From Bromus sterilis (taxonomy: Eukaryota; Streptophyta; Magnoliopsida; Poales; Poaceae), in assembly GCA_950022295.1 (NCBI GenBank), contig OX465595.1, forward strand, positions 220,623,770 through 220,687,769: a stretch of DNA of 64,000 nucleotides, given 5' to 3'. The translations under genes were made by a program, and so were the position numbers. Shown piece by piece: positions 45,432 through 55,615 of the stretch (within the stretch, counting starts at the first letter, position 1; each line of letters opens with the position of its first letter). Under the pieces are notes generated by a model that was given only the letters and a program-made list of their open reading frames with translations, searched no databases and was not told the origin of the DNA.

Positions 45432-47082
45432 TCATGGCCTCTCGCCCCTCGTTGGTTACCCCAAGTGGAAGGTTGAGATGTAGATAGTAGAAAATTTCCC
45501 TCGGTAAAGATACCAAGGTTATCAATACAGTAGGACTCCAAGTTCTGCAAGTAGGTGACAACGACGCCAAAAGTTTGCCTGATCTTTAGAGGTTGACGTG
45601 GACCTGCACACAGAAACAAATAACTTTGCTCCCACAGAGTTCAGAGAGGTTTTCAATCTCTCCGCTCTTTTTGTTTAAAAAGGATCAAACACAAGCGGGA
45701 AATACTAGTGGTGATTGCAACGGAAAGGAAATAAAAGCGATAAATAGTGGAGGTTGAAACAATGGTGGAAATATGGACCGGGGTCCCATGATGTTCACTA
45801 GTGATGTCTCTCTCCCAAAAGACGATAAAAAAAGAGCTATGACGGGAAACAAATTACAGCTGGTCAATTGACAGAATTATAAATGCACCGCATTGCTAAT
45901 TATGCTACAAGAAAGTTAGAGGCTCAATCGTATGGGCAGTATGCCAAGACAAGTAGACCGTTTATTCATCAGCATGTACTCACTAATCATCCACCTTAAA
46001 ATATCTATCCAGAACATCTCGCTGGTATTAAGTTTCGAGCCCCACCCAAAGTGTAAACTCAAAGCAACAAACAATTGCATTAACAAACTTTGCGTAAGGT
46101 AAACAATCCTTGCAACCACGGTTACAAGCACCATTGTTTTCTTCCTGGTGGCCAAACACACCCCCTAGTCTTATGTTTGTTTCACTCAAGCTAGACATCG
46201 GGGGGCATGAACCCACAATCAAGCATAACGCTCCCTCTTGGAGTTACTATCTACTACTTGGCCAAGTCAATAAAAAGCAATGGAGAACATGCAAGAATTA
46301 ATCAAGAACAAAATATAAAAGGAGAGTCAAATATATAACTCATTACGATATGAACATAATCTCATAATCCATCGGATCCCAGCAAAAACAACATAGCAAC
46401 AACAGAAATATTACATAGGTGCTTTGATCATGTAGGGCAGCTCACAAGGGCTAAGAATTGAAGCACAAGATTGGAGAGAAGACATAACATAGCTACTGGT
46501 CATGGACCCATGGTCCAAGGGGGCCTACTCATGTTACATCCGGGAAGCGCTCATGGTGGTGGAGAAGCTCCCGTTGATCAATCCTCCATCCGGCAGGGTG
46601 CCGGGACGAGGTCTTTTGGCGATCCCAATCTCGGGATCGCGGCAGCGACCGAACAATGGCAAATTTTGTGATGCTGGGTCTTTTTTCAGGGTTTCTATAC
46701 CGAGGGGTAAATATAGGCGGAAGGAGGGACAGAGGGGAGGCCCCACCCCTCCAGGTGGTTTCCTGGCGCGGCCAGGGGTGGGGCCGCGCCACCTGGCCGC
46801 CTGGGAGGGGGTGCCCCCCCTCCGGCTCCACTTCGGTCTTCCGGAGTCTTCTGCAACGCTTATTTTATATATATTTATCTTGGTATTTTTTGGGCACTAT
46901 AAATATGGGTATAAACCTGCAATTCACAGACATCAGCAGACAGAAACTTGCACTGGGTGCAATGAGTTAGTAGGTTAGTCGAAATATGTGTAGAACGTAT
47001 GGAAGTGTAGAAAAACACATAGAAATTTCACCCAAATAAGCATGGAACAAGTAGAAATTATAGATACGTTTGGGACGTATCA
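45432..47082 (-). mobile_element. Fam-B 3' LTR (B2 left), 1651 bp
   Basis: Starts TCATGGCC (normal TGATGGCC), ends GGGACGTATCA. Contains the undisturbed Fam-A target site. Followed by the Fam-B pre-LTR region at 47083, so it is a 3' LTR of a minus-strand element whose 5' LTR is at 50611. Confidence 0.88.
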
Positions 47083-49926
47083 ACATCCCTAAGATTAACT
47101 CCTGCTCGTCCTCAAGTACGTAAATGATAACACAGATAATTTCTGTGGTGACATGCTATCACACATATAAGAAGTTAAAGAAAAGCAAGTAAGATATGCA
47201 ATTCAAGTGAAGACAAGAACAAGCAAGAGTCTATATCTAGTATTGAAACTAGAAAAGTAAGAACATAAAGGTGCAAGAGCTCTCGCTGTCCGTGACTCGA
47301 ATGTCTCCAAATGGTGTTTGCGTGGAAGCAGTGGGAGATGGATTTAAAGCATAAAAATACTATATAGTTTAATTGAGAACTCAATATACTAAAACTTCAC
47401 ACTTGGTCTCCTTCGGAATTTTATTTTGACTCGTCCGTAGACCACTAGTCAGGTACAAGTCAAACTGATCCTCTCCCTTTCGACTTTGAGCACTCATGCA
47501 ATGGATGAGCGCAAGCTAGATATGTTGGCACTTAGGATGGAAATGAGAATAATGAAGGGGAAGGAAGACAAAAAAGGTGTGAAAGACTCACATCAATGAG
47601 GAAAATCATAGGCGAGAGAAAGACAAATGATAGATATGATGTGAGGAGTAGGGATTGCCATGCAATGGATGCACATACGAGCTAAGGTAAGCTCTCCAAT
47701 GGAACTAGTGGGGTTGCATCCAACTTGCTTGCTCATGAAGACCTAGAGCTCTTTTGAGGAGGCTCATCCTTGGAATATGCAAGCCAATTTCTATAGTGTA
47801 AGGATCCCCACATAGTTATGCATGAATGATTTGAAAATCTCTATGGAGTACAAATATAACTATGGAGTACGAGTGTGGATCTTTCAAAAGGAATAGTAGT
47901 GTTTCCCCCTTCTCTTTTTTTCTATTTTTGTGGCCTCATTGGCTCTTTCTATTTATCTCTCATTTGTCCTCTTTGGGATCTTTTAATGTGTCCTCTTTGG
48001 GATCTTTTCCTCACTTAAGGGCAACAATCTATATTTTATAAGATTTTAGAAGATCGCACACTTTACAAGAAGTACTCAACATAAAGAAAAATTAAAAATA
48101 CCATGATGAAGGCAAATATATGCCTCTGCTAGTGTAGCAGGATATGCAATGATACTAGTGCGCCATGTAACAATGATAAGGGAAAGGCCCAACTAGCATG
48201 CGTCTCCTTGATCAAGAAAAAGAATGTATGACATGAAGATCAAGTCATGAGATGATGGATGTTGCATGGCAATGTATCTCGGAAAGGCTACGAAAATGCC
48301 TTGATAGGTAGGTATGGTGGCTGTTTTGAGGAAGGATATAAGGAGGTTTATGATGACAGAGTGTATCATGCCCAGGGTTTGGATGCACCGGCGAAGTTTG
48401 CACCAACTCTCAAGATGAGAAAGGGCAATGCACGGTATCGAAGAGGCTAGCAAAATATGGAAGGTGGAAGTGCCAACAATCAAATACTCTCATTAGTCCG
48501 AAGAACTCATGCACTTATTATCGGTAACTCTCTATCTAATCAGGAGGTTCACAAAGAGATAAGTACCACAAGGAGGAGTGTATGGGGGTTTGGTTATCCT
48601 TGCGCATCCTCGACCCATGGTACGTGAGGGTACTCTATATATTCCAACCCCTCCAGAGGTTAGCGATCCATCTAGTAGCTAGATTTCTGAACTTTTTTGT
48701 AGTTTTCGAAAATAAGATACCTATCACTAATAGGCTCAAGCTCTTGGCACAAAAAATCCAAACATTACTCAAATAAATACCTCAAAACTATTGCAAGTTA
48801 CTACTATACTTATAATAGCAACCTTAATTACTTACTCATGCAAGACACACAACTCAGTGCAACAGACCAACTCTCTTAACAAGATAAGCATGGTAACTCA
48901 AGAGAGTTCCAAAAGCAACAACCTAAATAAAAAGCTCTAAAAAGAATAAGCATGAAAAATAAGAGCTAAGCATGGAAACAACTACGAAAAGATAAAGAAC
49001 ACACACAAAAATATAAGCATGCAAACCTATGCTGTGTTCTAGGGTGCAGTGGAGCGTGTTTCTCTCACAAACAATGAAGGCTAGGGTCCAACTTGTTATG
49101 AACAACAAGAAAAATAAAACAAACTAAAAAGTAAAGAGTGAGGCGCTCCAAGCATAGGACATAACATATGAAGCGATAAAAATATAGCATGGAGAAGGAC
49201 GAACTAATGATTGTTGATGGAGAAGGGGACGCATGGGGGCATACCCAAGCTTAGACGCTTGAGTCTCCTTGGATATTTCTTGGGGTGCATGGGGGAATCC
49301 CCAAGATTGAGCTTTTTACACTCCCAGATCTTCTTTCATCATCTTTCTTCGCATACTTGAAAACTCTCTTCATACGAAACTCCTCATAAGCTGATTAGAG
49401 TGGTTAGTACCCATAAATAAATAATTTATCTCTAGTGGAAATAAAGATTGTCCTGAAGAGCTACTGTTTCTCAAGATTTCCAAAAGATTTTGCAAAGAAA
49501 AAGCAAGCCTAAGATTTGCAAAACGAAGAAAACGAAAAACATGGCAGAATCTGTGAAAAACAGACCAACAGGTATAAATAATTTTTTCGGGGCACTTCTG
49601 CAACTCAAATAAAAAAACCCAGAACATACGCTAGAAAGCCAATTGAATAGAGCATACTGTCAAAACCATTCAGATCAAAAAGATGCTCTGGTGATTTTTA
49701 GTGAATTTTTCCGTCAAGCAGACAGAATCTGTTTCTGGACATCATGTCACAACTTTTGATCTTTTTGCAATAGAAGGCTAAAACTTGGCATAAAGCTCGA
49801 AAATAAAGATACAATGATGTTTCTACAGCAGTAACAAGAATCAAGACCACTAAAAGTGAAATTAATTTTTTTTGGGTTGCCTCCCAATAAGCGCTTTATT
49901 TTATGCTTTTTAGCTAGGCATGATGC

Positions 49927-50204
49927 AAAAAGATCAAGTTCTATCAATTGAACCATCATCAAGATCATTAAAAAGCTCTTAAATAGTACAACTAGTCTTA
50001 AGAGGGCTTTAAAATAAGGGCCTAGTAGTAACACTTCTAGGAACAAAAGGGGTGAAGACTACCAAGCATCTTTCAAACTTTCTTTTGTTCCTAGAAGTGT
50101 TACTACTAGGCCCTTATTTTAAAGCCCTCTTTAGACTAGTTGTACTATTTAAGAGCTTTTTGATGATCTTGATGATGGTTCAATTGATAGAACTTGATCT
50201 TTTT
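49927..50204. repeat. Near-perfect hairpin, 123-bp arms
   Basis: Arm 1 49927-50049, loop 50050-50081, arm 2 50082-50204. By eye the arms differ at two positions only (AGTCTTAAGAG versus AGTCTAAAGAG, and one more near the outer end). Fam-B internal sequence forms the arms. Confidence 0.95.
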
Positions 50205-50313
50205 AGAATCATGAATTCTATACTAAGCAAAAGGGGTGAAGACTACCAAGCATCTTTCAAATTTTTAGAATCATAAAAACAAAAGGGGTGAAGACTACCA
50301 AGCATCTTTCAAA
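50045..50313 (+). repeat. Three copies of a 33-bp gag-derived motif
   Basis: AAAAGGGGTGAAGACTACCA followed by AGCATCTTTCAAA occurs at 50045-50077, 50229-50261 and 50281-50313. Part of it appears again in opposite orientation at 50341-50372, inside the gag start. The motif therefore derives from the Fam-B gag N-terminal coding DNA. Confidence 0.85.
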
Positions 50314-50314
50314 T

Positions 50315-50426
50315 TTTGAGAATCATTAATTCTATACAAAGCATCTTTCAAACTTTCTTCACCCCTTTGTTTGAAGGTGAGAATCTCTTCCTCGGGTGCA
50401 CCACCAAAGGCAAAGGACTTAGACAT
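50315..50426 (-). pseudogene. Fam-B gag N-terminal remnant
   Basis: Minus-strand ATG at 50426 opens MSKSFAFGGAPEEEILTFK..., the same N-terminus as at 14736, and runs about 35 codons before meeting the foldback. It has no capsid or knuckle. The full gag was lost. Confidence 0.6.
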
Positions 50427-50582
50427 ACCAACTAAACAGAAAAAGTAACTAAAATCAAAGTAACTAATTTTGTGTGTGTTTTTTGGTATAAGACTCTAAA
50501 GCAAAAACTAGAAAGTAAACTAACAAGACTAAAAAGGAAAGGTAAAAGATAGTGTGCAACTCCCCTCTCTTGTAGACTGGAG

Positions 50583-50600
50583 TCCCCGACAATGGTGCCA
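50583..50600 (-). promoter_or_regulatory. Fam-B primer-binding site, three mismatches
   Basis: Reads TGGCACCATTGTCGGGGA on the minus strand against TGGCGCCGTTGCCGGGGA at 14909-14892, three transitions of the methyl-C decay type. It lies 10 bp from the LTR. Confidence 0.75.
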
Positions 50601-50610
50601 GAAATGAGCT

Positions 50611-52229
50611 TCATGGTTTCTCGCCCCTCGTTGGTTACCCAAGTGGAAGGTTGAGATGTAGATAGTAGCAAATTTCCCTCGGTAAAGGTACCAAGGTTAT
50701 CAATCCAATAGGACTCCAAGTTCTACAAGTAGGTGACAACGGCGCCAGTAGATTGCCTGATCTTCAAAGGTTGACGTGAACCTGCACACAGAAACAAATA
50801 ACTTTGCTCCCAACGAGATCAGAGAGGTTGTCAGTCTCTCTGGTCTTGTTGTTTACAAAGGATCAAACACAAGAGGGAAATTGTAGTGGTGATTACAACG
50901 GAAAGGAAATAAAAACATTAAATAGTGGAGGTGTAAACAATGGTGGAAATATGGACCGGGGTCCCATGACATTCACTAGTAATGTATCTGTCCGAAAGGC
51001 GATACAACAACTAAGCTGGGTGAACAAATTATAGCTGGGCAATTGACAGAATTATAAACGCACCGCAATGCAAATTATGCTACAAGAAAGTAGAGGCTCA
51101 AAAGTATGGGCAGTACACCAAGACAAGTAGACCGTTTATCCATCAACATCTACTCACTAATCTTCCACCTTGAGATATCTATCCAGAATATCTCGCTGGT
51201 ATTAAGTTGCGAGCCCCACCCAAAGTGTAAACCCAAAGGAATAGACAACTACATTAACAAACTTTGCGTAACGTAAACAATCTTTGCAACCGGGGTTACA
51301 AGCACCGCTGTTTTCTCCCTGGTGGCAACAACACATCCCCTAGGCTCACATTTCTGTCACTCAAGCTAGACATTGGGGCGCATGAACCCACAATCAAGCA
51401 TACACGCTCCCTCTTGGACTTACTATCTACTACTTGGTCAAAGCAATAAAAAGCAACAGAGAACATGCAAGAATTACTCAAGAACAAAATATAAAAGGAG
51501 AACCAAATATACAACTCATCACAATCTGAACATAATCTCATAATTCATCGGATCCCAGTAAACACAGTATAGCAACAACAGAAAAATTACATAGATGCCT
51601 TGATCATGTAGGGCAGTTCACAAGGGCTAAGAATTGAAGCACAAGATTGGAGAGAAGACATCACATAGCTACTGGTCATGCACCCATGGTCCAAGGGGGA
51701 CTACTCACGGCACATCCGGGAAGTGCTCATGGTGGTGGAGAAGCTCCCGAAGATCAACTCTCCCTTTGGCAGGTTGCCAGGACGAGGTCTTCTCAGCGGC
51801 GAAACAGTGACGAATTTCGCGATGTGGGGTCTTTTTTCAGGATTTCTATACCGAGGGGTAAACATAGGCGGAAGGAGGGCCAGAGGGGAGCCCCGCACCT
51901 CCAGGCGGCCTCCTATCGCGGACTGGGGTGTGGCCGCGCCATCTGGCCGCCTGGGAGGGGGGTGGCCCCTCCAGCTCCCCATCGGTCTTCCGGAGTCTTC
52001 TGGAATGCTGTTTTTTTATATTTTTCTTGGTATTTTTGGGCACTGTAAATATGGGTATAAACCTGCAATTCATAGACATCAGCAGACATAAACTGACACT
52101 GGGTGCACTGAGTTAGTAGGTTAGTACAAATATGTGTAAAAAGGTATGAAAGTGTAGCAAAACACATAGCAATGTCACTCAAATAAGCATGGAACAAGCA
52201 GAAATTATGGATACGTTTGGGATGTATCA
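50611..52229 (-). mobile_element. Fam-B 5' LTR (B2 right), right end of the nested block
   Basis: TCATGGTTTCTCGCCCC to GGGATGTATCA, 1619 bp. Adjacent outside is CCTTG and then the right half of the Fam-D LTR. A GC-rich part (51700-52000) gives overlapping chance ORFs on both strands, as in the other Fam-B LTRs. Confidence 0.88.
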
Positions 52230-52234
52230 CCTTG
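52230..52234. repeat. Target-site duplication CCTTG (right)
   Basis: Partner of 8448-8452. Follows the LTR end ATCA directly and continues into TAATCGAG of the Fam-D LTR. Confidence 0.85.
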
Positions 52235-52442
52235 TAATCGAGAGCTCCAACATATAATACAAGAAAGGCAGGAATTAGGTCTTTACCTCATCGAGGGGTC
52301 GAACCAGGGTAAACCCCTGTATCTCTCTTGTGCCGACTCATCATTGCCGACTCTCCACCGATCGAATCTTCCTCCTTGTATCCACTCGTAGCCAAGGCCC
52401 CGCTTAAGTTCTCCTATGAGGACATCTGGTGTGTTTTTCTCA
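52235..52442 (+). mobile_element. Fam-D LTR, right half
   Basis: TAATCGAGAGCTCC to TTTTTCTCA. Shared with 62635-62838 (for example TTTACCTCATCGAGGGG and GAGGACATCTGG/AAGGACATCTGG). It completes the LTR begun at 8102. Confidence 0.8.
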
Positions 52443-52449
52443 GGACAGT

Positions 52450-52467
52450 TGGCGCCCACCGTGGGGC
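52450..52467 (+). promoter_or_regulatory. Fam-D primer-binding site
   Basis: TGGCGCCCACCGTGGGGC, 7 bp after the LTR. The same sequence with one change (GGGAC) is at 62846-62863. This PBS wording is common in Tat-type grass elements. The matching tRNA is not asserted. Confidence 0.7.
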
Positions 52468-52512
52468 CTACACGCAAGGGTCTTGAGATCCAGGAGGGCA
52501 CTCAACGCGACA

Positions 52513-52889
52513 TGGAGGGAATATCCGTCGGGTGGCCGATCAGAAGCCGGCATGGCAAGCTCTACATTGACACCACTGCCTGGAGTCCCGAGGCCGACCC
52601 TGTCGAATCAGGCCACCGGGTCCCCATTGGATATGTTCGTTTCTTCACCAGCCAGACTGACGAATCGGAGCCGGAATCAGATCTCGACACTCCATCAAGG
52701 CGCTTAGGCCGATTCGAGAATCGGACAACCCGTGCTTTTGTCGGATTCATCGCCAGATCCCCAAAGAAGTCAGAGAACCTCACTGAGATCTCCGACGAAG
52801 ACGACCCCGCTCAGGAGGGTGACCCGGAACAATCCAACCCCGAGTCACCCACGGGCAACAAACACGATGCGAACATGAAGCTGGCCTGA
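52513..52889 (+). pseudogene. Fam-D Gag, N-terminal fragment
   Basis: ATG at 52513 opens MEGISVGWPIRSRHGKLYID and stays open for 125 codons, acidic and Ser/Pro-rich, ending TGA at 52887. A frame open upstream through the PBS is not used as the start, because the ATG at 52513 lies 46 bp after the PBS. The second Fam-D copy encodes related wording at 63006-63262 (ATDWAPKADSVESGPRAP against TTAWSPEADPVESGHRVP). No known domain; likely the variable N-terminus of Gag. Premature stop presumed. Confidence 0.55.
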
Positions 52890-53012
52890 CACTTCAAAGA
52901 AGACATACTTGGTGAAAATCTGAACAAGGACGAGTATTACCCTCTGACCGTTTCACCACATCCCCCGAACACCTTCGTCACAAAATCACACTGAAGGGAA
53001 AATAAAACGACG

Positions 53013-53660
53013 TTGGAAGCAGACGTGGCACCAATCCCAGATCAAGATAGAGTCGACTCAGCTTCCACCGACCTGGTGACCCTAGCAGCAACCCTAAATT
53101 CCCTGCACACGCTCTTACAAGTGGAAATCACCCCAGAAAACCAAAACCTTCTTAACGCACAAATAGAAGACCGCAAGGAGCAAATAGCACGATTACACAT
53201 AGGAATCGAATGAGAAACAAACACACCGACCTGCAAAAATCATTAGTCCAATAGAGATACGACTCACAAACAGATCCAGATGCCTGATATCAGTACACGG
53301 GTGACAACATCAGCAGACGTGTTAACAGAAAGACACATCGGCCAGATCCAGTCAGAAACAATGGAATGGCCTTTGGAAGCGACCGATCAGCTCTACATTC
53401 CACCAGGGCACTTCAGCAACCCGATGGCGAACATCATGGTCGCGATGCAATATCTAACCAGCCTCCCCATACCAGGACATTCCCTCGGAGAGCGTATGGC
53501 ACGACAGGCAATAGTGGCTACAGACAGCGATATCCCAACATGCACAGTACACAGTAAGTTGCCCACACCTACACGCAAGATTAAAACAGGAGCCCAGCAA
53601 AGGGTAACAAAACCACAACGACGACCCGCAGCCTACAGGTTGCCCGCGACACGGTAACCA
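53013..53660 (+). pseudogene. Fam-D Gag, middle fragments
   Basis: Two short open stretches follow in the same direction: 53013-53213 (a helical segment with ATLNSLHTLLQVEITPENQ) and 53280-53657 (YIPPGHFSNPMANIMVAMQY and LPIPGHSLGERMARQA). Stops and frameshifts separate them. By order they should be Gag. The capsid core and zinc knuckle could not be located. Confidence 0.4.
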
Positions 53661-54159
53661 AGGAACCCGTCGTGGTGGAACGTACGAGTAAGCCATGTAG
53701 GGACCATACCTCAAACACAGCAAACCCGGCAGGCCGTCAAGTCACGCCCGGAAGGAATGTTATTACATGAAAGGCTTCAAACAAGAGTACTTGGAACGCA
53801 ATAGCCAAGACCGTCAAAACTCACCTGAGGAACCGACCTCCGGATCCCACCAAGCCACTTACGGCCGGCCCAACAACCCTTTCCTCCGCCTCCACAAGAA
53901 AAGAACTAGGGATCACAGAGCCACGGAGCCGGGGCCATACACAACCCCTATCCATCCCCAGAGGGGTACATGCAGAACCCCAAGTCGCCCAAAAACAATA
54001 GACTTTTTTATATCTTCACCAGCAACCACGGCGGAGATGCAGATACCACGCACCAGATGGACCCGGTGTTGGCCACCAAGAATCAAACAGATTCAGGCCT
54101 ACTCAACTGGATTGAACCAACAATCACATGGATCCGGACAGACCAACGGCCAGGGATGG

Positions 54160-54600
54160 ATAACCCAAATGCACTAGCCTTGGTCGTTAGTCCACAGATA
54201 GCCTGCTTCACATTAAATAAAGTCCTCATGGATGAGGAAGTAGGATCAACATACTATACTACAATAAATTTATCCGTCTAGGCCTGACCAATGAACAACT
54301 ATAGCCTTCAGCTACCACTTTCCACGGGATCATCCCGGGCAAGTCGGTTAGGCCAAAGGGACAGATTTCCCTAGAAGTAACCTTCGGGGATAGCACAAAT
54401 TTTCGCTCGGAAACTCTCGCGCTTGAAGTAGTCAAGATCCAAAGTCCGTAGCACGCCATCTTCGGTAGGACGGCTTACACAAAGTTCATGGCATGACTCT
54501 GCTACGCCTACGTCAAACTAAATATGCCGGGTCCTCGAGGCGTGATCACAATACAAGGAAGTCACGACATGGCTTTATCCTGTGAAAGGAGCGATGGCTC
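54160..54600 (+). pseudogene. Fam-D aspartic protease region, decayed (Tat lineage)
   Basis: Reading through several stops, the wording VLMDEEVGSTYY, TTFHGIIPGKSVRPKGQISL, HAIFGRTAYTKFMA and YAYVKLNMPGPRGVITIQG is the typical protease-to-linker stretch of Tat-type Ty3/gypsy elements (RIRE2/Retand group). The catalytic triplet, usually Asp-Gly-Gly or Asp-Gly-Ser after VLVD, is altered to DEE, so the enzyme would be dead. This assigns Fam-D to the Tat clade. RT, RNase H and integrase do not follow. Confidence 0.65.
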
Positions 54601-55615
54601 CTATGCAGCATCCGCATTCAACACAGCACACCACAAAACAGAACTCGGTCGAACAACATCATTATAAAAATAAGACAGCGCACCACACCCGGCCTCAAAG
54701 TCGAAATCCACGACACATTAAGGAAGCATACCTCCCCACGAGACAAAGGTGTCTCCCTTCTACATTCCGGAAAGACGCCCAAGTATTTCCTTCGCAAACA
54801 AGATGGCATGTCATTCTGCCAATATTCGAATGACACCCCCACCTTGACAAAGGAGAACCAGCCACCACTAGCCCTTTCAACACTGTGGATCAGCAACCGA
54901 TTCCATTATCTTCCCAAATCCTAAAAACGAATCCTTTTCTTTATGCAAGTTTATTATTTCTTTTTTCTCTAGTAAAAGCCGACCAAAAACCGACGCGTAA
55001 CAAAAACCGTAATGCCTACAATACTACGGGGTCCTAGTTACACCTTGTTTGTGGCCTTACGCCCGCATGTAAGCTCGATGCAGACTCGCACTCATATGAC
55101 CTGGTTCTATCGTCTTTAGTTCGATCAAGTACGACTCTACACTAGACGCCACCTTGACACTGAACTAAAAGTCCGCATAGCACCAACACAAGTCATGCGA
55201 TGCCGGCTTACAGAGAAGTTCATACCAACATGCACCATGTGACCAACAATTCCTTCTCAAAAGTCAATCGGAGACATCTTATCGTGGAGCCAGCTGACAC
55301 TTCACTTATTTGATTAAAGGTTGTTGCTATTGCGCATACAGTTGACTTCTATGTGTTTTAGAAATAATATTCATATTTAGCAATACTTCTGTTTTGCACT
55401 AACACAAACTCATAATGTTTAAATCTTCATACTATTCAGCACACAACAGTATTGCATATTACAAAAGTCTCCACCCAACGACAAAGTCGCATAATCTTGG
55501 GGGCTTACACAAATTGCTACCCCTGGGGAACATCCGGTGGTGGTGATAATAATTTTCCTCCCTCCTCTCCACCCACGTCCCTTCCAAGCACGGGAGGCTT
55601 TGAGGGTTCGGTAAT
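54601..55615. other. Fam-D internal DNA, no gene seen
   Basis: Stop-rich on both strands to 55615. It contains TTTTTTCTC/pyrimidine runs near 54960 and weakly GC-rich patches. This is where pol would lie in an autonomous relative. Nothing recognisable remains. Confidence 0.45.

Larger units (their letters stand above)
33194..47749. repeat. Tandem duplication, copy 2 (2.9-kb unit, interrupted by Chromo-1)
   Basis: Starts ACCCCAAGAACACC (as 15599) and ends GACCTAGAGC at 47749 (as 33193). 33194-33288 and 44923-47749 are the two parts around Chromo-1. The Fam-A target site is intact and unoccupied here (45548-45565). After 47749 Fam-B internal sequence continues, so copy 2 keeps the original right context. 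Confidence 0.85.
47083..50610 (-). other. Fam-B internal region, gag/protease-deleted
   Basis: A 3.5-kb interior between the two Fam-B LTRs. 47083-49860 is the long non-coding 3' region, with counterparts to 61100-62276 in the forward copy (for example the GGTTTGGTTATCC block at 48590). 49860-49945 matches the end of the protease region of the forward copy (CTTGATCTTTTTGCATCATGC reversed). Between that point and the gag start at 50426 lies only a foldback structure. RT, RNase H and integrase are absent. Sabrina-like elements are known to lack pol. No intact ORF. Confidence 0.7.

Noticed and set aside
49747..50276. Two similar ORFs (about 74-99 residues) on opposite strands around 50050
   Set aside because: They are the same sequence read from the two arms of the hairpin, not genes.
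52416..52512. Start of the Fam-D gag at 52416
   Set aside because: That frame runs through the LTR end and PBS. The ATG at 52513, after the PBS, is the plausible start.
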